From: an uncultured bacterium
GTDB taxonomy: Bacteria; Pseudomonadota; Alphaproteobacteria; SP197
Assembly: GCA_938014945.1 (NCBI GenBank)
Contig: CALLQH010000015.1
Location: forward strand, 1-14,552
Length of the DNA: 14,552 nucleotides
Direction of reading: 5' to 3'
Part shown: positions 1 to 6,228 of the stretch, in pieces
Layout: every line of letters begins with the position of its first letter
Position numbering within the stretch: the first letter of the stretch is position 1
Made by a program: the position numbers and the translations under genes
The notes under the pieces: model-generated
The model's input: the letters and a program-made list of their open reading frames with translations, nothing else
Databases searched by the model: none
What the model was told of the DNA's origin: nothing

Positions 1-205
1 GATCGGCCGGCACGCCTTCGTTGGTGACGGTGCCGCTGGTGGCAATGTTGACGATCGCCGGGCCGATCTCCTTGATGACCGGGGCCAGTGTCGGCTCCCC
101 GTCCTCGTTGGTGAACAGCGCCCCGGTGGCCGCCTGCGCCATGGGGGCAATCGCCGTGCCGAGGCAGATGACGATGGCCGCGGCTAGGGATGATCTTGTA
201 CGCAT
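1..205 (-). CDS. HtrA/Deg-family periplasmic serine protease, N-terminal fragment
   Basis: Only the first 68 codons are in the window; the gene runs off the left edge. It starts at an ATG (205-203) behind a strong ribosome binding site, GAGGAGG, at 216-210. Residues 1-25 form a Sec signal peptide: basic MRTR, a hydrophobic core, then a cleavage site after APMAQA. The mature part has the segment LAPVIKEIGPAIVNIATSGT (residues 41-60), which matches the opening of DegP/DegQ/Do-like proteases just before the trypsin-like domain. Known members are periplasmic proteases/chaperones that degrade misfolded envelope proteins. The catalytic His-Asp-Ser and PDZ domains would lie outside the window, so activity cannot be judged. 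It is divergent from ampG across a 226-nt gap. The family call rests on this short N-terminal match only. Confidence 0.72.
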   Translation of the reverse strand, partial: MRTRSSLAAAIVICLGTAIAPMAQAATGALFTNEDGEPTLAPVIKEIGPAIVNIATSGTVTNEGVPAD

Positions 206-431
206 AGGACCTCCTCGAATATGTCGGGCCGTGGATCGAATGAACCTGGATGGTGAAAAGAGTGGCCGCCCGACAGCGCCCTGGTGCATACGATCTAGGG
301 TCGCTTCGTGGCCAAAGCTGGGCGGTTGCTTCACAAGCCCGTGTCAGGTGCGTCAACACCCGTGAGGCTCAACGCGTGCCCTGCCCCAATGCTGCTGCGG
401 CGGGGACACAATCTGCATTAGGCTCCATCGT
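206..431. other. Divergent intergenic region between the Deg protease gene and ampG
   Basis: This 226-nt gap separates two divergent genes and should hold both promoters. Apart from the Deg ribosome binding site (210-216), I see no confident promoter pair. On the minus strand a TTGACG near 355-350 could be a -35 box for the Deg gene, but no good -10 follows at 16-18 nt. I see no tRNA, convincing hairpin or terminator. Short open frames here (for example 250-435 plus) have no recognisable protein character. Confidence 0.4.
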
Positions 432-1871
432 GTGAACGACAGGTCATCATCCCTCTCCCGCTGGCTTGCCGCCAGCGCCGTCTATACCCGGCCCCGGGTC
501 ATCGCGGTGCTGCTGCTCGGCTTTTCCAGCGGCCTGCCGCTGGCGCTGACCGGCGCCACCCTGCAGGCCTGGATGACCGACAGCGGCGTCGACCTGACGC
601 TGATCGGCATCTTCGCCCTGGTCGGCCTGCCCTACAGCATCAAGTTCGTCTGGGCCCCGCTGGTCGACCGGGTACGGCTGCCCCTGCTTGCCCGGCGGCT
701 GGGCCACCGCCGCGCCTGGCTGCTTTCGATCCAGGCGCTGATGGCGCTTGCCGTGATCGGCCTGGGCTTCACGGACCCGGCCAGCGCCCCGGCTGTAACC
801 GCCATTCTTGCCGTAGCGGTCGCCTTCCTTTCGGCGACCCAGGACATCGTCATCGACGCCTTCCGCATCGAAAGCCTGGAAGAGGACCAGCAGGGCGCGG
901 GTGCCGCGGTCTATATCGGCGGCTACCGCATCGCCATGCTCGCCTCGGGCGCAGGCGCCCTGATCCTGGCCCAGGTCTATGGCTGGCAGGCAAGCTACAT
1001 CGCCATGGCCGCTCTGGTCGGCGTGGGCATGGCGACGGTGCTCGCCTCGCGCGAACCCGACGCGGCGGACCGCGAAGCCGAAGAGGCGCTGCGCCGCGGT
1101 CAGGTGGAGCGGGTCCTGGGCCAGGGCGCGGGCGGCGCCCTGCGCGATGCCGCAAGCTGGCTCTACACCGCTGTCGTCGCTCCCTTCCTGGAGTTCCTGA
1201 CGCGCCCCGGCGCCATCGCCGTGCTGCTCTTCGTCCTGCTCTACAAGTTCGGCGATGCGCTGGCCGGCTCGATGACCACGCCCTTTATCCTGACCATCGG
1301 CTTCACCAAGATCGAACTTGCCGAGATCGCCAAGGTCTATGGCTTCGGCGCGACCATCCTGGGCGTCATCCTGGGCGGCTGGACGATCCGCGCCATCGGC
1401 ATCATGAAAAGCCTGTGGATCTTCGGCATCCTGCAGGCCGGATCGAACCTGATGTTCGCGGTGCAGGCCTGGTACGGCCACGACCCGCTGGTGCTGACCG
1501 CCACGGTGGCGATCGAGAACCTGGCAGGCGGCATGGGCACGGCAGCCTTCGTCGCCTACCTCTCGGCCCTGTGCAACGTCGCCTATACGGCGACGCAATA
1601 CGCCCTGCTCTCCTCGTTCATGTCGGTCGGGCGCACCTTCCTCTCCTCGCCCTCGGGCTGGCTGGTGGAGAACGTCGACTGGGCGGCAGGCTGGCTGTGG
1701 CTGACCGGCAGCGTCGCACCCCAGGATGTCGCCCTTCAGGTCAACTGGATCGGCTTCTTCGTGCTCACCACGCTTGCCGCCGTGCCTGGCCTTTTCATGC
1801 TCGCCTGGCTGATGCGCCGCGGCATCGTGCCCTCGCGCCGGCAGGAAGCGGCTGCCGACGCCTTCACCTGA
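432..1871 (+). CDS. ampG: AmpG-type muropeptide permease (MFS transporter)
   Basis: This 479-residue inner-membrane major facilitator protein probably imports anhydro-muropeptides (GlcNAc-anhydroMurNAc peptides) for cell-wall recycling. E. coli AmpG is 491 residues, so the length fits. The AmpG hallmark is in TM1-TM2: GFSSGLPLAL (30-39), then LQAWMTDSGVDLTLIG (44-59), and KFVWAPLVDR (71-80) at the first cytoplasmic loop. Hydrophobic helices follow through to about residue 465, with a charged central loop at about 207-235 (REPDAADREAEE onward) between the two halves. The start is a GTG at 432 with only a weak AGG (420-422) upstream; an in-frame start slightly further upstream is possible. In many Gram-negatives AmpG flux also feeds beta-lactamase induction, but no ampC/ampR is visible here. 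A 61-nt gap separates it from the next gene on the same strand. Confidence 0.9.
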   Translation: MNDRSSSLSRWLAASAVYTRPRVIAVLLLGFSSGLPLALTGATLQAWMTDSGVDLTLIGIFALVGLPYSIKFVWAPLVDRVRLPLLARRLGHRRAWLLSIQALMALAVIGLGFTDPASAPAVTAILAVAVAFLSATQDIVIDAFRIESLEEDQQGAGAAVYIGGYRIAMLASGAGALILAQVYGWQASYIAMAALVGVGMATVLASREPDAADREAEEALRRGQVERVLGQGAGGALRDAASWLYTAVVAPFLEFLTRPGAIAVLLFVLLYKFGDALAGSMTTPFILTIGFTKIELAEIAKVYGFGATILGVILGGWTIRAIGIMKSLWIFGILQAGSNLMFAVQAWYGHDPLVLTATVAIENLAGGMGTAAFVAYLSALCNVAYTATQYALLSSFMSVGRTFLSSPSGWLVENVDWAAGWLWLTGSVAPQDVALQVNWIGFFVLTTLAAVPGLFMLAWLMRRGIVPSRRQEAAADAFT

Positions 1872-1932
1872 GCGGGGCTTTAACGGTGCGCCATCCTGCC
1901 GCATCCTGCGCCTCAAGGAACCGGAGGCGGCC

Positions 1933-2463
1933 ATGGCCAGCAACGCACTCATCTCGATCATCTGCGCCGACCGCAAGGCGCTGATTGCCGACATCGCAGG
2001 TCATCTTTTCGACCTGCACCTGGACCTGGGCGACACCACCTTCGCGGTGCTGGGCGAGATGGCGGAGTTCACCTGCCTGGCGGCAATCCCCTCCGGCGTG
2101 ACGCTGAAGCAGATCGAGAAGGACCTGCACGACATTCCCGATCTGGAGAATGCGCGCATCACGGTTGCCTCCTTCGACATGCGCGCCGTCCACGACAGGA
2201 GCGGCCACATCACCCACCGCATCGAGGTCGCCGGGCCCGACCGCCCAGGCGTGCTGGCGCGCCTGTCGGAAATGTTCGGCCAGTTCGGCGCCAACATCGT
2301 GCGCCTCAACAGCGAACGCGTGCCCGCCAAGGGACATGATCGTTATGTCACGCGCTTTGCCGTCAACATCCCGCCGCGCCGGGCCGCCGCCTGCCTTGCC
2401 GCCGTCGCCAACACGGCCGGCGAGCTGCGCATGACCTTTCGCTTCGAGGAAAGCGAAGACTGA
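1933..2463 (+). CDS. Two-ACT-domain regulatory protein, GcvR-like
   Basis: This 176-residue cytosolic protein consists of two ACT domains. The first is at about residues 4-75, starting ALISIICADRKALIADIAGH. The second is at about 94-165, with the ACT signature EVAGPDRPGVLARLSEMFGQ. The layout and length match GcvR, the glycine cleavage system repressor accessory protein (E. coli GcvR is 190 residues). GcvR binds glycine and antagonises the activator GcvA; it does not itself bind DNA. No helix-turn-helix is present here either. The ATG is preceded by GGAGG at 1923-1927, well spaced. The gene lies 61 nt after ampG and converges on the kinase gene with only 10 nt between stops, with no hairpin between them. 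A role as GcvR is inferred from architecture; other two-ACT proteins are hard to separate by eye. Confidence 0.8.
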   Translation: MASNALISIICADRKALIADIAGHLFDLHLDLGDTTFAVLGEMAEFTCLAAIPSGVTLKQIEKDLHDIPDLENARITVASFDMRAVHDRSGHITHRIEVAGPDRPGVLARLSEMFGQFGANIVRLNSERVPAKGHDRYVTRFAVNIPPRRAAACLAAVANTAGELRMTFRFEESED

Positions 2464-2473
2464 CGGAAGTGGC

Positions 2474-3364
2474 TCAGGCGAGACCTTCGAGCACGGCGAT
2501 CTCGGCAGCAGCGGCGCGCCGGTAGCGATCCGAACCGGCGGCATCGACGCCCTCGAGCTGGTGGGTGCGGAAAACGCAGTAGGCTGCAAAGCGCCAGGAG
2601 AAAAACGGCAGCATCGCATCGAGCCGTGCAAGGGTCGCGGCATCGCCATAGGCATCGCGGAAGCGGGTGATCTCTGCATCGCGCCATGGTTCACGGTCGT
2701 AGAGAATCTGGAAGGCGGGCGAGAGAAAGCTGAAGAGATCCTCGGCGCCGTCGCCCATGCCAGGACACTGCCAGTCGATGCAACGGACGCCCTGGGGCCC
2801 GGCGATCATGTTGCCCGCGCTGAAATCGGCGTGGATCAGCACACGCTGCGCCAGCGGCGGCACCGCGATCGGTGCGGGACGCAGCGCCAGAAGCCGCTGC
2901 CACACAGGATCGCTCTCGGGCGGGCGCGGCAGGCGGTCCGCATCGGCCAGAACCTCCTCGGGCGTTACCGGCATGACGCGGAAGCCCTGCGCCGGCGTGC
3001 CGTGAATGCCCGCCAGCAGCGCCGCCGCCTCGGCCATGTCGCCCTGCCACATGGAACCGGGCACGAAACGGTAGACCAGCACCGGCCCGTGCCCCTCGGC
3101 AGCAGGCCAGAAACCCACAGGTTCGGGCGCAACGCCGCGCCCGGCAAGAACCTCCAGGGCGCGGGCCTCTGCCTCCGGCATGATGGGGAACAGGGTGGAG
3201 GCGACCCGGGTGCCGCCGAAGTGCTTGAGCACAAGATCGTCGTCGCCGGCGACCATGCGAAAGACATCGTTCCAGTATCCGCCCGTCAGAGCGCTGCAGA
3301 CGGCGGCATCACCGTCGGCAATCAGATGGTGGCGGATGAGAAACGCCAGAGGATCGAAGGTCAT
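2474..3364 (-). CDS. APH/choline-kinase-fold phosphotransferase
   Basis: This is a protein-kinase-like small-molecule kinase of the aminoglycoside phosphotransferase superfamily, about 296 residues from the ATG at 3364. The ATP-lobe lysine is in LVLKHF and a conserved acidic helix follows in MPEAEARAL. The catalytic Brenner motif is LIHADFSAGNMI (H, D and N at residues 178, 180 and 185), and the metal-binding motif is CIDWQCPGMGDG (D197). The open frame continues upstream to another ATG at 3400, adding 12 residues (MNKRRRVCHGTV) that do not look like the family's N-terminus. Neither start has a strong ribosome binding site: GGAA precedes 3364 and GAAG precedes 3400. The substrate is unknown. 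The D-W-Q variant and lack of resistance context favour a metabolic kinase (choline-, ethanolamine- or sugar-type) over drug resistance. It is convergent with the ACT protein gene and divergent from the oxidase gene and small RNA. Confidence 0.82.
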   Translation of the reverse strand: MTFDPLAFLIRHHLIADGDAAVCSALTGGYWNDVFRMVAGDDDLVLKHFGGTRVASTLFPIMPEAEARALEVLAGRGVAPEPVGFWPAAEGHGPVLVYRFVPGSMWQGDMAEAAALLAGIHGTPAQGFRVMPVTPEEVLADADRLPRPPESDPVWQRLLALRPAPIAVPPLAQRVLIHADFSAGNMIAGPQGVRCIDWQCPGMGDGAEDLFSFLSPAFQILYDREPWRDAEITRFRDAYGDAATLARLDAMLPFFSWRFAAYCVFRTHQLEGVDAAGSDRYRRAAAAEIAVLEGLA

Positions 3365-3435
3365 CACTGTTCCATGGCACACGCGGCGCCGCTTGTTCAT
3401 ATCAGACTTCAGGCCAACCGGGTGATCGCAGTCAC

Positions 3436-3463
3436 TTCATGGAAAGCCATACAGGCCTATATT
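3436..3463 (+). promoter_or_regulatory. Candidate promoter for the small RNA
   Basis: A good -10-like box, TATATT, lies at 3458-3463. The best -35 candidate is TTCATG at 3436-3441 (three of six matches to TTGACA), with a 16-nt spacer. The -10 is clear in an otherwise GC-rich region; the -35 is weak. The predicted transcription start is near 3470, which places the CCTCCC motif near the 5' end of the transcript. Confidence 0.4.
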
Positions 3464-3469
3464 GGATTG

Positions 3470-3533
3470 CGCTCTCCATGAGTGTCCTCCCTGTTGATTG
3501 CGACTGGGGCCGGTTCGCCGGCCCCTTTCTTTT
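3470..3533 (+). ncRNA. Candidate small RNA with anti-Shine-Dalgarno loop, suhB/MmgR (alpha-r8)-like
   Basis: The predicted transcript is about 60-64 nt. It has an unpaired 5' region carrying TCCTCCCTGTTGA (3485-3497) followed directly by a near-ideal intrinsic terminator (3506-3533). From memory, alphaproteobacterial MmgR/suhB-family RNAs (Rfam suhB) are about 77 nt, carry a conserved UUUCCUCCCU segment near nucleotides 10-19, and end in a Rho-independent terminator. The same geometry is seen here if transcription starts near 3470-3474. Such RNAs bind Hfq and act in trans on ribosome binding sites. The element lies between divergent genes, in the 5' region of the oxidase gene. The alternative is a cis-acting attenuator leader for that gene. 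I see no open reading frame of note inside. Family membership is a visual judgement, not a covariance-model hit. Confidence 0.55.
3506..3533 (+). terminator. Intrinsic terminator with TTCG tetraloop
   Basis: A perfect 8-bp stem GGGGCCGG/CCGGCCCC (3506-3513 and 3518-3525) closes a TTCG loop (3514-3517). It is followed by TTTCTTTT (3526-3533). This is a textbook Rho-independent terminator on the plus strand. No protein-coding gene ends here on the plus strand: the nearest upstream plus gene stops at 2463, and the intervening gene is on minus. It therefore most probably ends a small transcript. Confidence 0.88.
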
Positions 3534-3564
3534 GGGCAAGGCCCCGGCCAGACTGCACGCCCCT

Positions 3565-3571
3565 GAGGAGG
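3565..3571 (+). promoter_or_regulatory. Ribosome binding site fixing the oxidase start
   Basis: GAGGAGG lies 6 nt before the ATG at 3578. The open frame extends upstream to 3482, but that start lies inside the small RNA and before its terminator. This site therefore makes 3578 the real start. Confidence 0.85.
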
Positions 3572-3577
3572 ATACCG

Positions 3578-4924
3578 ATGGCCCGGCTTTTTCACCCCGT
3601 GATGTACGATCCCGAAACACCCCTGCAAAGCCACTGGGAGGCTTCGGGCGGCGTCATGGTTTCGGGCTGCGACCCCGTCGCGGGTGATCTCGATTGCGAT
3701 GTCGCCATCATCGGCGGCGGCTTCACGGGCCTTTCGGCAGCACTCCATCTGGTGCGCGACGGCGGACTTTCGGTGCGCGTTCTGGAAGCGGTCGCGCCGG
3801 GCTGGGGCGCCTCGGGACGCAACGGCGGCCATTGCTGCTTTGGCGGCGCGGGGCTCGATGCACCCACCATCGCCGAGGAATTCGGCGAGGATGTTGCGCG
3901 CCACAACATCGCCACCCAGCGCGAGGCGATCGACCTGGTGCGCGATCTGGCCACCGCCAATGACCTCGACATCGACATGCAGGGCAATGGCGCGCTTTGT
4001 GTCGCCCACACGCCCAAGGCGCGCGCCGGGCTCGATGACACCGCGGCGATGTGGAAACGCCTGGGCGGTTTCGACTGCGAGCTGCTCTCGCGCGAGGGGT
4101 TTTACGAGCGCGGCTTCACCGCTCCCCACGTCCACGGCGGCATGGTGTTTCCCTACGGCTTCGGCCTGCATCCCCTGAAGTACGCGCGCGAACTGGCGCG
4201 CCTGGCCCAGCGCCACGGCGCGGTGATCCACGGCAACTCCATGGTGACCGGCTGGCAGCGCGAGAACAGCCGCCACCGCCTGATCACCGCGGGCGGCAGC
4301 GTGCGTGCCGCCAAGGTGCTGATTGCGACCAACGGCTTCACCCGCGACGAGCTCCACCCCGCCGTCGACGGCGCCCTGCTGCCCGCGATTTCCGAAATCG
4401 TGGCGACACGCCCGCTGACGCCCGACGAGCTGGAGGCCCATCGCTGGCGGGCCCAGGCGCCGCTCTACGACACGCGGCCCATGTTCGCCTATTTCCGTGT
4501 GCTGCCCGACAACCGGCTGCACATGGGCGGGGCGGGCGGCATGACCGGCACGCCGGCCTCCAAGGAGCGCTGGAAGAGCTTCCACGAAAAGCGCATCGCC
4601 ACGATGTTCCCCGAGTGGCGCAACGTGGAGATCGAATACTGCTGGCGCGGGCTGCTCTGCCAGAGCGCGGACCGGCTGACCCATGTCGGCGCGGTCGCCG
4701 ATGACCCCGGCGTCTATTACAGCCTGGCCTATCACGGCAACGGCGTCGCCATGGCGACCTGGTCGGGCCGGGCCGTGGCCGGTCTGATCAGCGGCAGGGG
4801 CAATGCCAACCTGCCCGCCACCATGACGCGGCCCCTGCCCCGCTTCCCGATCCCGGCCCTGCGCAAGATGCGGATCTACAGGCGCTACGGCTGGCGTTTC
4901 ATCCAGAACCAGCTCGGCATGTGA
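3578..4924 (+). CDS. FAD-dependent amine/amino-acid oxidoreductase, DAO family (PuuB/OrdL-like)
   Basis: This 448-residue flavoenzyme probably oxidises a secondary or primary amine or amino-acid derivative. The N-terminal Rossmann FAD site is CDVAIIGGGFTGLSAALHL (40-58; G46, G48, G51), with an acidic residue E70 at the end of the second strand (VRVLEA). The segment GWGASGRNGGH (75-85) is typical of gamma-glutamylputrescine oxidase and related glycine-oxidase/DAO enzymes. A C-terminal YSLAYHGNGVAMATWSGR segment supplies the second flavin-contact motif. The N-terminal residues before the FAD site (MARLFHPVMYDPETPLQSHW) also resemble PuuB-like proteins. No signal peptide is seen, so it is probably cytosolic. 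It lies immediately downstream of the small RNA terminator. Its stop overlaps a GTG codon of the next frame, suggesting co-transcription with the lipoprotein gene. No other putrescine-pathway genes are present, so the substrate is open. Confidence 0.85.
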   Translation: MARLFHPVMYDPETPLQSHWEASGGVMVSGCDPVAGDLDCDVAIIGGGFTGLSAALHLVRDGGLSVRVLEAVAPGWGASGRNGGHCCFGGAGLDAPTIAEEFGEDVARHNIATQREAIDLVRDLATANDLDIDMQGNGALCVAHTPKARAGLDDTAAMWKRLGGFDCELLSREGFYERGFTAPHVHGGMVFPYGFGLHPLKYARELARLAQRHGAVIHGNSMVTGWQRENSRHRLITAGGSVRAAKVLIATNGFTRDELHPAVDGALLPAISEIVATRPLTPDELEAHRWRAQAPLYDTRPMFAYFRVLPDNRLHMGGAGGMTGTPASKERWKSFHEKRIATMFPEWRNVEIEYCWRGLLCQSADRLTHVGAVADDPGVYYSLAYHGNGVAMATWSGRAVAGLISGRGNANLPATMTRPLPRFPIPALRKMRIYRRYGWRFIQNQLGM

Positions 4925-5010
4925 GGGCCTTGCCCCGGCTGGCCGTCGATGCCGCGACACGATACAACCCCAGCGCAATTGCACGGGCATCCCGCCCGAA
5001 CCAGACCCGG

Positions 5011-5835
5011 ATGCAAGCCTTGGCCCTGCTGACGCGATCGCTCACCCTTCTCTGTGCCCTGCTGCTGGCCGGCTGCACGAATACAGCCTCGCCCGATCGG
5101 TTCCTCACCAAGTATGCCGATCCCGATCCCAGCCTGGAGGCAGTGCTGATCTGTCATGGCTACGGCTGCAAGCGCCAGGACACGGTCGATCTTCGCCTGG
5201 CCTGGCCAAGGCTGACCGCCGCCATGGCCGAACCGGCGCCGGATGCGGCGACGGAACGGGCCAACATCGCCGTGACCATCGCGGCCTTCGAAGCGGAAGT
5301 CGGCGCGCGCCTGGGCACCGACGAGGATGTCGGCGGCACCTTCGTGGGCTTCGCCATGCCCGGCCAGCTCGACTGCATCGACGAGACGAGCAACACCACC
5401 ACCGTGCTGGAACTGCTGGACGGCGCCGGCCTGCTGGTGTGGCACCAGGTGCGCGGTCCGATGTCGCGCTTCTTCGTCTATAACGGCTGGCCCCACACCA
5501 CCGCGGTCATCGTGGAGACCGCAACGGGTGAGGCCTATGCGGTCGATTCCTGGTTTCATGACAATGGTGAACCTGCCGAGGTGGTGCCGCTGGAGCAGTG
5601 GGTAGCCGGCTGGGGACCCGAGGAGACGGATTCCGTCGTCGCCGCCGTTGAGGCCGAAGAGGCCTCCATCGAACCCGAAGTGCCGGCGGCGCCGGAACCG
5701 GAGATTGCCGTTGCCGGGCCCATGCCTGCGGAAGAGGTCGCAGAGGAAGACGCCGTGCCGACGGTCAGGGAGACCATCACGCTCTCCATGACGCCGGTGG
5801 TGTCGGAAGGAGACAGGATGGAACAGGAACCATGA
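5011..5835 (+). CDS. Lipoprotein with a transglutaminase/papain-like Cys-His-Asp pattern and acidic tail
   Basis: I do not recognise a named family. From the ATG at 5011 the product is 274 residues with a lipoprotein signal peptide: a hydrophobic stretch ending in the lipobox LLAGC (lipidated C22). The frame is open back to a GTG at 4921, but starting there would bury the signal peptide 30 residues in. No strong ribosome binding site marks 5011. The folded part (about 40-205) has ICHGYGCK (47-54), then LDCIDETSNTTTVLELL (120-136), then PHTTAVIVE (161-169) and AYAVDSWFHDNGE (175-187). Cys at a helix start, His on a strand and Asp in a V-D-S-W strand match the catalytic order of transglutaminase-like cysteine peptidases. 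That function is inference. The last 70 or so residues are Pro/Glu/Ala-rich and probably disordered. It overlaps the next gene by ATGA, indicating translational coupling. Confidence 0.7.
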   Translation: MQALALLTRSLTLLCALLLAGCTNTASPDRFLTKYADPDPSLEAVLICHGYGCKRQDTVDLRLAWPRLTAAMAEPAPDAATERANIAVTIAAFEAEVGARLGTDEDVGGTFVGFAMPGQLDCIDETSNTTTVLELLDGAGLLVWHQVRGPMSRFFVYNGWPHTTAVIVETATGEAYAVDSWFHDNGEPAEVVPLEQWVAGWGPEETDSVVAAVEAEEASIEPEVPAAPEPEIAVAGPMPAEEVAEEDAVPTVRETITLSMTPVVSEGDRMEQEP

Positions 5836-6191
5836 GCAGGCGCATCATCTACAGCCTGGGCGAAGGCGACGACCGCGACGGTTACATCTTCGAGGTCGAG
5901 GACCTGCAATACGGCATGGTCGTGGGCAACCTGATGCGCGAGGGCGTCGATCTGGACGATGCGCTGGAGCGGGCGCTGGCCATGCTCGCGGCCGTCGTGC
6001 GCATGAACGAGGAGGACATCGACGAGGATGTCCTTTCGGCCCAGTCCGTGGCGGTCGCCACCGTCTGGTTCCTCTTCAACGAAGCCGCCGACGAGGAAGA
6101 CCGGGTCGAGGGCGATGTCGTGCTGGTCGAGAAGGACGGCGACATCTACGTCGCCGAACTCATCGACCCGGGCACCATCGGCAACGCCTGA
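5832..6191 (+). CDS. Small acidic protein of unknown function
   Basis: This 119-residue protein is very rich in Asp and Glu. I recognise no family. It opens MSRRIIYSLGEGDDRDGYIF and has probable helices around GVDLDDALERALAMLAAVVR (38-57). It ends in beta-like segments (DVVLVEKDGDIYVAELID). No signal peptide or membrane segment is seen, so it should be cytosolic. Its ATG overlaps the lipoprotein stop (ATGA at 5832-5835), with an AGGA about 6 nt upstream, so the two are probably translated together. The coding frame keeps the GC bias of its neighbours. It is convergent with the aminotransferase gene across 37 nt, with no clear terminator between. Confidence 0.75.
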   Translation: MSRRIIYSLGEGDDRDGYIFEVEDLQYGMVVGNLMREGVDLDDALERALAMLAAVVRMNEEDIDEDVLSAQSVAVATVWFLFNEAADEEDRVEGDVVLVEKDGDIYVAELIDPGTIGNA

Positions 6192-6228
6192 ATGCCGAAA
6201 ACACCCCTTAATTCAACGTCTTGACGTA

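Noticed and set aside
447..1994. Long open frame (515 codons) on the minus strand opposite ampG
   Set aside because: Its translation is a low-complexity mix rich in Gly, Gln, Arg, Asp and His without any motif. It is a shadow of the GC-biased ampG gene, which has clear family motifs.
2474..3364. Antibiotic resistance gene (aminoglycoside phosphotransferase)
   Set aside because: The fold and catalytic motif fit the superfamily, but nothing points to a drug substrate. There is no mobile element, and base composition matches the neighbours; a metabolic kinase is more likely.
3482..3577. N-terminal extension of the amine oxidase to 3482
   Set aside because: The extra 32 residues are translated from the terminator stem and lack a ribosome binding site. 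GAGGAGG immediately before 3578 and the family-like N-terminus there mark the real start.
3437..4990. Long minus-strand open frame (517 codons) opposite the oxidase gene
   Set aside because: There are no recognisable domains, and it covers the FAD oxidase gene whose motifs are unambiguous. It would also run through the small RNA region.
6192..6228. Possible terminator between the convergent acidic-protein and aminotransferase genes (ACGTC...GACGT)
   Set aside because: The inverted repeat is only 5 bp with a loop of about two bases and no U-run, so it is too weak to call.
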